Shown: positions 11,745-22,832, numbered from the stretch's first letter. The stretch: DNA of 64,000 bases from Symsagittifera roscoffensis (GCF_963678635.1 NC_087065.1:9070267-9134266), one strand, 5' to 3'. The notes: a model not told the origin generated them from the letters alone. A program made the numbers and translations.

Positions 11745-12333
11745 GGGTTGAGGTGCTCACTTTATGTTTTGACTTTCAAAGTCGAGCACATGTGAGTACT
11801 CGACCGAAAAGGAATAGCCGAGACAGGGGTTTTGTTTGAGGACAAATTCGAAACAAAGCCCGAGCGCGGTGGAAACATACCTCGAGAACGCTCGAAATAT
11901 GCCTCGAGCACGGTCGAGCACGGTCAAAACATACATCGAGCACGGTCAAAAAAACCGATGGTTCTGTGGTAACTCAGAGTAAAAATGAAAACTTTCTTTT
12001 AACAACTACATTTATTTTCAACAATTTTCTACATTTTTTAAAAACATTTCTGAATCAAATTGGAAACCAGTATTCCAAAAGATGGAAAAAGCTAGATCAA
12101 AAATGTGTCAACCCTAAAAATTGTTCAAATTGCAGATATCTTGGATACTTTTATTGTGATGAAAAAGCATCATACGATGTTACCCGAAAAGTATAAATTA
12201 TAGCGCTTAAATTTGGATAAATCATGCTGTTTGAAAGTCGAAACATACCCGAATTCGGTCGAGCACAGTCGAAACATATCTTACTTGTGCCAAGCACGGT
12301 CGAGCACATTTGGTTTGGTCGAGCACCTCGACC
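11745..12333. mobile_element. Second copy of the terminal-inverted-repeat element, with only a few minisatellite modules
   Basis: The left end (GGTTGAGGTGCTCAC, 11745) and right end (GAGCACCTCGACC, 12321-12333) form an inverted pair. Internal flanks match the larger element: CTTTCAAAGTC and CGACCGAAAA near the left, and AACTCAGAGT, AAAAAGCATCAT, GATGTTACCCGAAAAG and ACATACCCGAATTCG near the right. Only about five module units (11860-11950) lie between them, against about 60 in the neighbour. The two copies diverge clearly, so the insertions are not recent. Confidence 0.7.
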
Positions 12334-13820
12334 AGTGGTTTTACAATAAATATATGAAACAAAAAATAAGAACCGTTGCCTAAACCATTGATTCAAACTG
12401 AAAAAAAAACAATAATGGAGGGCGGTAAATTGAGACCAAAAAAAGACACAAACACTGATATCGAAAAAACAGGATCGCAACTCTTCAACTCTCGGAACGA
12501 GGTCGTGGTTATGTGTTCAGATCGTTGGGAACAAAATTTGGTGTGATCAGACCATGGGGATCACTAAATTATGCAATTCAAGTTACCAAAATTTCGAATG
12601 TGTACATGAAAAAATGGATTGCCTGTTTTTCAGTGATGAAAATTTTCGTTTTCTCAACAAACAAAAATTGTTTTCCTGATATTTTTTGTTTCTTTGAAAA
12701 CTTTACCGGCCCTGAAAAGCCGTCTTTTTATTTCATAAATCGGTTAAATTTTTTGAGTTTTGTCATATCGCGGACTTTTGCGTACTATCAATCAGGTCTG
12801 CAGTCATCTTAATGACTTGCACGCTGCCGTTGAGAAGTTTGTAGATAGCTCTATCCACTTGTAACAGTGCATTAATTCAGGAGTACTTCGTGCATAGTGT
12901 GTTTAGACTATGAACACTTATGTACAGACTTTGCAGACTTATGTTTGAGCTGTGTACAGATTTTGAGCTGTGTTGAGATTACAAATGTTAGATTCCAACG
13001 CGGATCGATTCCAGTTAATGAAATTGGAACATAAAATCATGACCTCGACCCGGGCTACTGGTTTAAAGAAAGCATGATGCAGAAAAAAATTAGAGCAAAT
13101 GCCACCTTAAAAATATCCGAACGAAACAAAAAACCTCAGCGTTCACAAAAAACGATTAGTTCAACGACAAAAAAAAATCCTGTTTTCTTCCTTCAATGCG
13201 AGAGGAATCAAGAAAGTAACTAAAATTGGGTAAACCATTCAGAAATTTAAACAAAAGTTCCAGAAAAATATTTTTGATTGCGTTCTAAATCGTTTTTAAA
13301 AAGATTATATGATTTCGATGATTTGAAAAACAACTTAGGTTTCAGAATCGACAACAAGTCCTCACGCCAGCCAATAAAATACTTCTTTAGTTGCCCTGAG
13401 TGTGTACACTCTTTTTTATTGCCCCTGATTTTTGAAAAAATACATCTAGTAATTGAGAAAAATCAAAATTTCAATAGAAAAAACTTCTATTTTATGAACG
13501 ATGTCTTCGCAGTACAAGAGACACGACGAAAGATTCATTCTTATCAAAAGTTTGAAAAAACACTTAATTTGGTTGTTCTGATTGAATGATAATCTCATTC
13601 TGCAATGGAGAAAAAACAACCATCAACGGTTAAAACATGTTTTGCAAGATACCTATAGTTGACAATTTCTTTGCCAATCGCGGGTGAAACAATTGGAAAC
13701 TTATTGCAATTGTTTTGAGCCCTACTAGAAAACAAACTGGAAGGCCATATTGGAGCCATGATGGATCATAACATTTGCTAGATTTGACATCTACATCAAA
13801 ACAGGATGAAACTGACCATT
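12334..13820. other. Intergenic DNA, no gene seen
   Basis: The open frames are short and low in protein-like content. No clear repeats were recognised apart from AT-rich low-complexity runs. Confidence 0.45.
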
Positions 13821-13976
13821 CTTTTACTCACACTTGGTAACGCTCATGTGATGAGGTAAATAAAACAAGACATTAAAACGATATGGATATTCAATTTACT
13901 CGTCTTAATTTCATATCGTTTTAATGTCTTGTTTTATTTACCTCATCACATGAGCGTTACCAAGTGTGAGTAAAAG
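13821..13976. repeat. Perfect 65-bp inverted repeat with a 26-nt loop
   Basis: The arms 13821-13885 and 13912-13976 are exact reverse complements over all 65 positions by eye. They are separated by a 26-nt loop (13886-13911) that begins GATATTCAATT and ends CGTCTTAATTT. The structure could extrude as a cruciform or, if transcribed, fold into a long duplex RNA. A twin hairpin with the identical loop but different arms follows 10 bases later. Confidence 0.95.
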
Positions 13977-13986
13977 TGTGAGTAAA

Positions 13987-14076
13987 GATGGGACTTTAAG
14001 ACGCAATTCTGCAACTTGGATATTCAATTTACTCGTCTTAATTTCAAGTTGCAGAATTGCGTCTTAAAGTCCCATC
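13987..14076. repeat. Perfect 32-bp inverted repeat with the same 26-nt loop
   Basis: The arms 13987-14018 and 14045-14076 are exact reverse complements over 32 positions and unrelated to the 65-bp arms upstream. The loop 14019-14044 is identical to 13886-13911. The 10 bases between the hairpins (TGTGAGTAAA) repeat the end of the first hairpin, so the junction also carries a 12-base direct duplication (13965-13976 and 13977-13988, last bases differing). Confidence 0.95.
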
Positions 14077-14085
14077 AAATGCGAT

Positions 14086-14130
14086 TGTCGTCTTAACTGC
14101 TGTCGTCTTAGCAGCTGTCGTCTTATTTGC
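14086..14130. repeat. Three 15-bp direct repeats sharing TGTCGTCTTA
   Basis: Three adjacent units start with TGTCGTCTTA and differ only in the last five bases (ACTGC, GCAGC, TTTGC). The CGTCTTAA core also occurs in the hairpin loop and in the arm of the second hairpin, which links the two structures. Confidence 0.85.
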
Positions 14131-14147
14131 CGGATACCCGCTCGAGT

Positions 14148-14156
14148 GTTATATAA
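14148..14156 (+). promoter_or_regulatory. TATA-like box downstream of the hairpins
   Basis: TTATATAAAA follows the 15-bp repeats at about 14147-14156. No open frame of note follows on the plus strand, so any transcript would be non-coding or part of a mobile element. The assignment rests on the motif alone. Confidence 0.25.
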
Positions 14157-14232
14157 AAATCCAAAAGCAACAAAACCAATGAATGAACTGTTCGACAGTT
14201 TTAGCCAGTAAAGCCGATTAATAATCAAACTC

Positions 14233-14292
14233 AGACGAAGCTGAGTTTTATCGAAGCTGAGTTATATATATTTTTTGCGAAGCTGAGTTTCA
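14233..14292. repeat. Three spaced CGAAGCTGAGTT copies
   Basis: CGAAGCTGAG occurs near 14237, 14254 and 14279 with unequal spacers. It matches one arm of the dispersed GCGAAGCTGAGCTTCGC hairpin family found at 36.95, 40.8, 45.25, 48.17 and 49.31 kb. Common ancestry is possible but not shown. Confidence 0.5.
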
Positions 14293-14394
14293 TGAAGCCA
14301 TTGAGAAAAACAATGCACCCCCACAAAATCATAAACCCCCTCCCCCAAAGCCTACCAATAAATAACCCCCATAAAGGGGAGCGAATGGCGGTTG

Positions 14395-14535
14395 TGGTAA
14401 ACTGGCAGGGAGGTGGGGGTAATGTGTGGAGGGGGGGGGGGGGTAAACGGGGGTGTAAACAGGGAGGAAACGGGGGGGGGGGGGGGGGGGGGTTAAACAA
14501 AGGGGGGTGTAAACAGAGAGGGTATAAACGGGGTA
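14395..14535 (+). repeat. G-tract repeat array with potential for G-quadruplexes
   Basis: Runs of G alternate with GTAAAC/TTAAAC linkers. The runs include one of 12-13 G near 14431 and one of 21 G at about 14472-14492. The linker recurs at least five times, so this is a decayed short tandem repeat of the type G(n)TGTAAAC. Open frames on either strand, Gly-rich on plus and Pro-rich on minus, are by-products of the repeat. Confidence 0.85.
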
Positions 14536-14679
14536 TATAAGACAAAAATTATAAAAATTGGAAAGAGAAATGTAACATTTGATGAAACTTAATACGTAGC
14601 AACTGCACTAAACAGGACATGCGATAACTTTGAAAAAAAAAATTGTAAATTTCATGACTAATCTATCGAAAAACTCCAT

Positions 14680-14845
14680 TATAAATGATTATAACCGATT
14701 ATAAGGGATTATATTGGCATAAAAAATATAAGAACTAAAATCCATTTTTAATGGATTATAATCGATTATAATCGATTATAATGGAGTATAATGATAAAAA
14801 AATAATGGGTTATAATCCATTTTTGGTGGATTATAATCGATCACT
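14680..14845. repeat. Palindromic AT repeat with GATTATAATC units
   Basis: GATTATAATC, itself a palindrome, recurs with C/G spacers near 14753-14780 and again near 14829-14840. It is flanked by complementary CCATTTTTAATGG-type stretches. Strong local fold-back potential is evident. No gene is present. Confidence 0.6.
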
Positions 14846-14849
14846 TTTG

Positions 14850-16591
14850 TATTTTTATATATACTGACTATAAAATGACAATTTAATCGATTATTATTCA
14901 TGGAACTCCAGTGCGGGTAATAACTGCCTACTACCGGAAGCATCAATGTAAATGGCTGACACAAACGTTTTAACCGAAATTTCGAAACTCGTTGAATCTA
15001 GCAATATTTAGCTTATCAATGCTGATCAAAAATTATAATCACATGTAAATGTTAATGTAAAAACATAAGAAAATTTCAGTTCTCTTATAAACTTAATCGG
15101 CTCCGATTCGAAAACTTTTAGCGGTAAAGTTTTGGAGCAACTTTGAATAAAATAGCAAAAAAAATACATCACTCATTTTTTTAAGTAGTCAGAGATTCTT
15201 TCAGCTTAATAAAGGTTGCCAGGAATAATTATCTGCACACAAGGTTATTTATAGAAACGAATGATTTTTGAGCCAAAGTATTGTTGTGGAACGATAATTA
15301 CAACAAAAATATCCTTCACCGTTAATGGTATGTTTTGATATACAAGGGCACCAACATTTTTTTGTAGGAAACTCAAAAAAATCTAGTATATTCAAAAACT
15401 TTGCGTGATAGTATGAGCGTGCAACGATCTAAAATGCACAAAATAACAACCACTGGAAACGCTTTTTTTTATCACAGGCAGCTTTTTCAGGGGTTTGCTC
15501 CTCAAATATATCAGAGTTAAATGTCATATAAATTCGAAAAAAAAGAAGATATCGAGTCGTAGATTTGTAGAACACTTGTGGATGCTCCATTCTTTTGAGA
15601 AAGCTGAAGAAAAATAGATTTCAGACAGAATTAGCCAAAGACTAACGAAACTTGTTCACTAAAAAATACCGTCAAAAAAGTGATACTCATTTATTTTTTG
15701 TCGACTTCCTTGAAAAGCTTAGAAAAATTTGTTCTTTGTCTGCCTTTGACAGAGGCAAAGTTGGATTATCTGATCTAGCATTGAAAGTCGCTCCAGCTAA
15801 TTTTTTAATTTTGAAATCACACACACACACCCACACATCCACACACATACAAGCTCTCTTACGTCCACCAAAACGCGCCTACCCACACAAACCAACACAA
15901 CACTTACACAATCACATGTAGACTAAAATTTTTACTCGTGCAGTTTCCTGGAAAAAAACTTGCAATGCATCTTCTTACTACATAAAATTGTGTGAATCTC
16001 AGGTAAATATTTCTTATAGATGAAAATTGCACGGCTACCATGATTTGTACATGTGAAATAAAAATGTTACAAAAACTCATTGGTTATGATTAAAGGTTGC
16101 ACTAAATGCATTAAAAAAATTGATCATCTAGGTTAATGTATCGAATGTCAAGGACAGTTTGTTTAAAAACTAAACAATTTGAAAAGTTTTGACTATGAAA
16201 AACTCAGGTTTGAAAATTGTGGCGGTGGTTCGACAAATTTAGGCCATACATGAATACCATTTAAAAAACAAAAGTTAAAAGAATCTGGCTTCACATTAAC
16301 ACCTTAAGTAATTTTTTGTGAGTAACTGAGTTTGGAGAAACAGACAAACTTTTAAACTTTTGCAATATACGTTTTTCTTCCAACTTCATTTATGGTATTG
16401 TTTGATAAGCATTTTTTTTGCTTGATACGAATTTTTCTAGCATGGACTCTTATGATACGCATTTTTATCGAGGTTGATGACCCGAGCTCGTACACTAACA
16501 ATACACACACTTACATTAAAACACATTTAGACACACACACACACAATAAATATATTCACCCACAAAAGATTTCCAATGGACTAATTCTCAC
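14850..16591. other. Presumed first intron of the CAP-like gene or intergenic DNA; CA microsatellites
   Basis: CA-rich microsatellites lie at about 15818-15860 and 16500-16560. I searched the minus strand here for the next CAP-domain exon (Trp-Asp start, His-Tyr-Thr-Gln motif) and did not find one. The intron may therefore run further left, or the remaining exons are too diverged to recognise. Confidence 0.4.
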
Positions 16592-16894
16592 CAGTTGCAT
16601 CATGTTGGATGCCTTTGGGAGAGGGTTTATCCAGTTGTGACTCTTGGACTGTGGACTGGCTCTATACTGGTTCAACAGAGCCAGCAGTAAATCCTTCTCC
16701 CCCTGCTCCAAATGACCTCCCGTAGCAGACAGGGCAGACACCCCCAACAGAGATGAAGATGAAGATGTAAAGAAGGGGACTATATGTCCCCCCATTGAGA
16801 ACGGGGATGATAAAATTGTGATGGGGAAGTATAAAAAGTTGGACCAAGGGCTTAAAGTCAGGAAAATAAACAGAATGTTGTCAAGACACTCCAT
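16592..16894 (-). CDS. First coding exon of a secreted CAP-superfamily (SCP/CRISP/PR-1-like) protein, partial
   Basis: The exon encodes 101 residues from an ATG at 16894 (context AAAACATGG). The N-terminus is hydrophobic (residues about 7-33, rich in Leu/Phe/Ile) and resembles a signal peptide, followed by a Ser-rich linker at 43-58. Residues 66-101 resemble the first helix and following loop of the CAP domain: Leu-rich helix, NQYRASP at 75-81, a short insertion, then KASNMMQL at 94-101. In the family this is followed by a Trp-Asp stretch, expected at the next exon. A GTGAGA donor follows at 16591, in phase 0. CAP proteins are mostly extracellular, with diverse roles. The usual His before Asn in the helix is Leu here. 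Without the later exons I cannot tell the subfamily or whether the gene is intact. Confidence 0.65.
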
Positions 16895-19421
16895 GTTTTG
16901 GCGATGCCGTGTTTTTTTTTGTAGTAGATTTGGAACAGTCGAAAAAAATTAGGTCTATTTAATTATATTTCTTATAAAACTCGAGTTTTTGTGCTACTAG
17001 AACTCAGTTTAAGGTTTGATGTTGCAACAAAAAATCAGGTTCAAAAAAGATAAGTAATTTTTTTTGAACTATTTAACTGATAATGGCCCAAAGTCGAATG
17101 AGGACGACAGCAGGCAAATTCCATTCGATTAATCCGATTTATCTTGTTTTAAAAATAATATTATATGGCACAAAATTGACCTCTTCAAGTTAGAGAATCA
17201 GATTTAAAAATTATGGCGGTAATTGTATGAACACTTCAAAATAAGTGAGTGTAAAAAGGCTGCAATTTTAGGGAACAAGGGTTCTTCAATTAAGAATTTT
17301 GACTAACGTTTTCATCAGACTAATTGCCAATAAATACGGTTTGTAAATAACCAAAAAAAAAGATGAATATTTAAATCTAAACCGAACAGCAAATGTAAAT
17401 TACAGTAGGTAAAAATATAGAAATTTTTAGGCCCCGGTTTGGAATTGGGTAGACAAAATTTTGGGAATATGTTGGACCACCGGACAATTTTCCAGCTATT
17501 TTTGGTTATCAAAAGTGATGATAGATTTGGCTGCTTAATTGACGTCTAAAAATATCCAATTCCGTTTTGGAAAATATGAAAATAAGCTAAGCTTTTTTTA
17601 GAAGTTCAATTAATTTTGGACAAATTGATCGAACCGAAAAAAATTGGGCCAAACAGGTCAATATTCAAATCTGACTGTAATGTGTCGTTTAAAACAATTT
17701 TGCGATGGAATTGACATGTGACTTGTAATAAAATTGTTGTATTTGTAATGTAGGTGTATTTAGAAGTAATTTGTAGTCTCGTAATTTTATGCTGTTGGCT
17801 TAATTTTTTATGGAAAGTGATACTGAATTATATAAGAAAATTATGGAGAAAAAGTTATGATTTTTGTAATAACTGGATAAGGCCGGACACTGATTCAAGT
17901 GCAAGAGGGAAGGGAAAAAAGAGGTTTCTTCTAGTTTGGATTTCCTTTCCTTTTTTAGCTCCTCTTTTGCAGCAAAACTCGATCGACTATTGGCTAATAT
18001 AATAACACTATTAATAAAAGCAGGCATTTCTGCTTCTTTTTAAACTTGTAAATGTAGTTTTTTTCTCGTTCAATTTTGATCTACGCCCAGCATCTAACCT
18101 TTTTTAGCCCTGAATTTGAGATCAGCCGGTGGTATAATGAATGAATTAATTTTGGGTGGTTATTTCTGCTTGGTCTCGGCGGTCGGGCAGTTTACTTGAT
18201 TTATATGTAAGATCATTGCTATATAGATTGGTAATGGACTCTAAATACTCTTTAATTTTTTTATTTGGGTCGTCTCGTTTTGACTCAAATTACACCCACC
18301 CACATGTAGAGTAAGAAAAAGATCAACCCGTAAATCACAAAACAGAAAAATTTCCAATTTCACTATTTTTTCAAATATAACTACTTTACATTCATTTTAC
18401 AGTTCAATTGCTAACTGTTTTTTTCGTCCTTTGAAGGCCCGGATGTAGTGCTAAGCAAAACGATAATAAACAGATCTCATCATTCCAGTCCATCACTTTG
18501 AGTGGTAGATCAAAAAGCAAAATACAACATTTCTCTCGCCTTTTGTGGAAGGTACACTCACGTTGAAAATGTCTGATCAGTTTTGTTTTTAGTTTCCAGC
18601 CACCCACTTTTTGTTTCTACCATGTAAAATATGGTGAGGATATTTGTATTTGGGTGTGTTTTCGTTTTTTTTTCTTTTTTTTTCAATTTTTTTTTGGTTT
18701 CCACGCAAAAGCAGCTACCACAAAAAATCATCGGAGATAGTTGAGTGAAATATCAATTTGAAGCCCTTTTTGTCGTGATGTGAAACGTTTTTTAAAATTT
18801 TCAAAAAACTTTCCCAGTGTCGAGAAAATTTTGGCTGAAAATTTGAAATTTTCGTCTAAATTCGAGTGAGGGAACAGGCTTACAATGCTTTATTTAGTAG
18901 CTTAAAAGCTTGCACTTGCTTAGCCTAAGCGGTAACAACTTAGTTTTACTCGACTAAAAGTAGTTTTTTGAGTATTCTAGGGCTTTCTGGAAAACAAAAA
19001 CGTCAAAAATCCAAAACACTGCAAAAAAAATTTTCGAAGTTTTTTTTTCAAATGTTCTAGCTTTTTTGCTTTTTTGCTATCACTGTCGAATATGCCTATG
19101 TTCTAGTTGTTAGTCAGATTCTTTATCACAACTCGCAGAAAATACAACTATAAATCGAAAAAATGGCGTCTTTTTTAAGACTTTGAGAAGTGTATTTCGG
19201 GACAATCGAGTCTTGCGGTGAAGGGGGAGGGGGTGCTGACCGCCATGTAATAAGATACGTTTCACAGTATCCGGTCAGCACCCTGTGTTTAACTTAGGTA
19301 AAGTATTTCCCAATGTATTAAGGAGGTTATTGTTTTTTTTTATTTTCCTTAAAAAGTTTCAAAAATGTATCAGGTACCTTTTGGCGCATAGATGTATCAA
19401 TTGGCCGCATAATATACCATT
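16895..19421. other. Intergenic DNA, no gene seen
   Basis: No supported exon. A stretch near 18640-18715 (TTTGTATTTGGGTGTGTTTT, then CCACGCAAAAGCAG) is a diverged single end of the fold-back element described at 44.31-44.44 kb. Confidence 0.4.
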
Positions 19422-21875
19422 TTACTTCAGATTCTCTTCCAATTTTAAAGGTTCAGTATGTATTCCATCACATTCAACTTCCCGCTTAGGGTAAAAACAG
19501 CTGTCCTTTTTTAGTTTGTTTAAAAATTTCAACTGCATGGTTAATCGTTTTAAATCCTCTATTAGTTGACTTCAAATTCACTGCCTTATCTAGTACTTGT
19601 CGATACTTTGCAATCGGGCCATCTCCGAGGTCTTCTAATGCTCGTTGGTTCAGTTCTTTACCGCTAAATTTATACGTTTGATTTTTACTATCGTAACACA
19701 GGAATTTCTAGTGCGGGGGCACAACATTTTGGTGCATCTGAGCTCACTCTTGACCATTCCTGGCTCCCTCTTGTCCTGTTTTTGTATATGGAGCAGCAAG
19801 TGCAAGGAAAAAATCCGTTTCTTGTTTTTCAGCCAATTTTGTTCACTTGCTGGGAAGGATATGTTCAAAAACAAATTCTGCCGAAGCCAAACAGAGAAAC
19901 TCTGACTCCATTACGAGTTCTTCAAACTTGTTAGCGCAGCAAAATCATCGGAAAAGTTATAATACAGTTCCAACAATCTCATCTTGTGGTATAAAAAATC
20001 TGCACACTGTACTATAAAGAACCCTACTATATTCGGTTCACGATAATCTATGATAGATGTAACAAGCTGCACTTCAGACAAGTCGTGTAGCCACAATTTA
20101 GAGCCTCTTTGAGAAGTGGTTGTTGATAGCTTAATCGCTTTTATCGTCAGCAAGATACTTTGTAATTGTATGCTTTGATCTGTCCATTATTTGATAGCCA
20201 TAGGACTTTTATTTCCTAGATTTTTCATTGTTTCTGCTACTATACCAGAAAAAGTATTCTCATAATTGAATGGCCTAGCATCAACGAAATATTGAAAAAA
20301 ACGGTTGATTACTTTATGTGGAAAGTGTTGTACCAATTGTTGAGCTTTTGTACACTGTAGTCCAAGATCAAAGTAAAAACGACTCGCATCAATTCCGACG
20401 ATTGATATACACAAGTTGTTTGAGGTTTGAAGATTCGTTTGCTACTGCCTTTCTTGTGGAAACAATTGAGCGACCACCGGTTATATCTCCCGTATTTTCT
20501 CAAGCAAGTATTTATCAACGAGAAGAAGGGGTAAAAATTATAATCAGTTGACAAAAGTAGAAAGATATGCGATAAATTTGCAAGTCTTATCTTGTTTATT
20601 CCTTTATCATGTTGAAGATTGATCATATTTTGCATAGCTTCAAGGCTCTGTAGCCCTGGTAGGAGGAAAATTTTTGTTGTGATACTACCTCGTATAGAAA
20701 AATTGCGAACTATTGACATAATTTCCTGTTCCCAGATAGATTTCACGTCATTTTAATTATACAGCCCCGTAGGTGGTTTAGTTTTTAGCCCAAGTTTTTT
20801 CTTTGCCTGCTCTTCAGTTAACCCCGTGTTCAGAAGTTTCTGAAAATCGTCTTAATCTTCATCGAAAGGGTTGCTTTTCTCAGCCTGCTAAAAAAGTCAT
20901 CAAACAGAGGTAGTTGTTGTTCATCGAGATTTGTTGGAAGTAACAAACCTTTTGTGTGGAAAGTATCGTTTAATCTTGTAGGCTTTGTAAGCCTTAAGAA
21001 AAAAGCTTAAAACAGTAGCTTCACCCAAAAACTTAATAAATCTTAGAAGCAGAATGTCTCCAAAAATGAACGAAACAAAATCTTTGATTTTCTTGTTAAC
21101 TGAAGGTTCAGTTTCTTTTTCGTTGACTACGTTAGGGTGAGATATGCTATAGTTAGTTTTGTATCGTGCCGACCACTGTTGTATCCCAATACTGGTAGAT
21201 TATTACTGTAACTCTTTAGAAGTTGCATCAAATCAATCAATTGAATAATTTCTGTTCTGAGAAAGTGAGTGGATTTGTCCGTTTCTTCCTCGTGCTTCAA
21301 AAAATTGTCTTCGTACTCTCTTGCTTCATTTTTATTCAAACTACTTTGATCGTTAAGGACGGTAAAATTCTGATCTGATCCTTTTCCGTGGTTATTTTAA
21401 ATTTTCAGAACTTTTTATCGCATCTCCGCTTTGTTTTTGTTAACAAAAACATTTCCACTTTGCAACAATAACGTTTGTATTGCGGGATTGTAGATGTTTG
21501 TCTTGGGTTTTGGATATGGGTTATGGATCGAATTGTATGAAGTTGGTACCGAAATGGTTTCATCATTCCCAATCCAATTTTTTTCTCGGTTTCAATACAT
21601 AGGAGGGTACGCAAACTGATTCAAAAAAGAAAATGACAACATTTTCGATGAAGTTGCTCTTTCGTATACTCAAAATTGAATCCAACCAATTTTTCAGATA
21701 ACTTCTCACCTAAAGTGTAAACGTGGATAAATGTTTTGACTTGGTCTCTGCAGCAAAAAAGGTGACGGTTGAAGTGGTCTGCCTTATGGAAAAATGAATC
21801 GCAAATTGGGCATTTGAAGATGTTGTCGATTTTGTTGAGGTAATTATTATGTTTGTTGTATTGTTTCAGTTTCAT
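19422..21875 (-). pseudogene. Decayed protein-primed family B DNA polymerase of a Polinton/Maverick-type element
   Basis: Fragments in changing frames follow the order of a type-B organellar/viral polymerase. They are an N-terminal zinc-finger-like CPIC...H...C segment (about 21621-21875), an exonuclease-domain GYNSGRHD near 21165, a palm motif VGIDAS near 20395, a KMRLLELYYNF segment near 19965, a DKREPG motif near 19765 and a C-terminal FYPKREV/DGIHT segment ending at a TAA at 19422-19424. At least six frameshifts or stops separate the pieces, and the catalytic Asp motifs are not intact. The protein cannot function. Such polymerases occur in Polintons/Mavericks and related DNA viruses such as adintoviruses; I see no capsid, integrase or terminal repeats nearby, so the exact source is open. 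Confidence 0.8.
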
Positions 21876-22832
21876 TGTATTCCCAAATCTACCGATACTT
21901 CTCCAAGCTAATTAATCCTTAAAACTTCCATCTTCAATGTCGACATCAAAAACGAAGATGCTTTTATCTATTACAGCTGTAACTATTGGCAAACTACCCA
22001 TCGAAACTCAAAAAAACAATTTCGATTCGCATCCCAATTTTTCGAGGAAATCATTGAAGATTCTCGAAGTGGATATTCCAAGATTGGTTTTTCCATGCAA
22101 ACAAACTGAACGCGCTCGAAACATACACAAGTTTTCATTGTATATACTTTATTCTGTATAGCTGTCAAAACTGCTTCAGTGCAAAGCAGCATAGATTTAT
22201 GGAAGAGTGTGTACTTTTCATGAGCCTTATGAGCAAAAAACGATATTAGCCTGTTTCCATATTACGTAATACAAATCCCAAGGCAACGTTGATTTTTGCG
22301 CCGCAATCAAGTTTTTTAAGATCTAGTTTCGAAAATTGAAAATTGGATGATTTGTCGCGTCCTTTTTTTATCTCGGTGTCTGACAAGAAGTGTTAACAAG
22401 CATTCAACTCATCTTGTAACTAGTCTCCTTCACTATCCTCCTTGGTTTCCAAAATTTCAGTCAAATCAGCAACCGAATGTTGGTCTGAACACCGAAAAAT
22501 GTGTGCAGGAATTTTTATCAATTTTTTTATCGTAATCCAACTAACGACTGAAAATAGACTGAAATATGACTGAAAGTGATTGAAAAATGACTGATATAGT
22601 TGACGCCTACAAGTTTTTTGGCTCAGTGAAACTTAGGAGGCAAACACTTAATGCGAGAGATCGAAACTTCGAAATTTTTAAATCTCACTACAATTTAGCT
22701 TCTTTTTATTTCTTTTTTAGAAGCAAAGTGGAACTTGCTGGAAAAAGATTCAGGACTACAGCGTCTGTAAAAATCAAAGCATTAATTCAAAAAAGCTTGC
22801 AAAGCGCAATGAAATGATATGCAGCAGGGTCG
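21876..22832. other. Region upstream of the polymerase relic, no gene recognised
   Basis: Short open frames occur on both strands but none is recognisable. This is where other genes of the mobile element might have been. I could not identify an integrase, protease or packaging ATPase remnant. Confidence 0.35.

Noticed and set aside
14231-14545. Pro-rich minus-strand and Gly-rich plus-strand open frames
   Set aside because: Both are translations of the G-tract repeat.
16392-16640. Plus-strand frame with His/Thr repeats
   Set aside because: It is a translation of a CA microsatellite.
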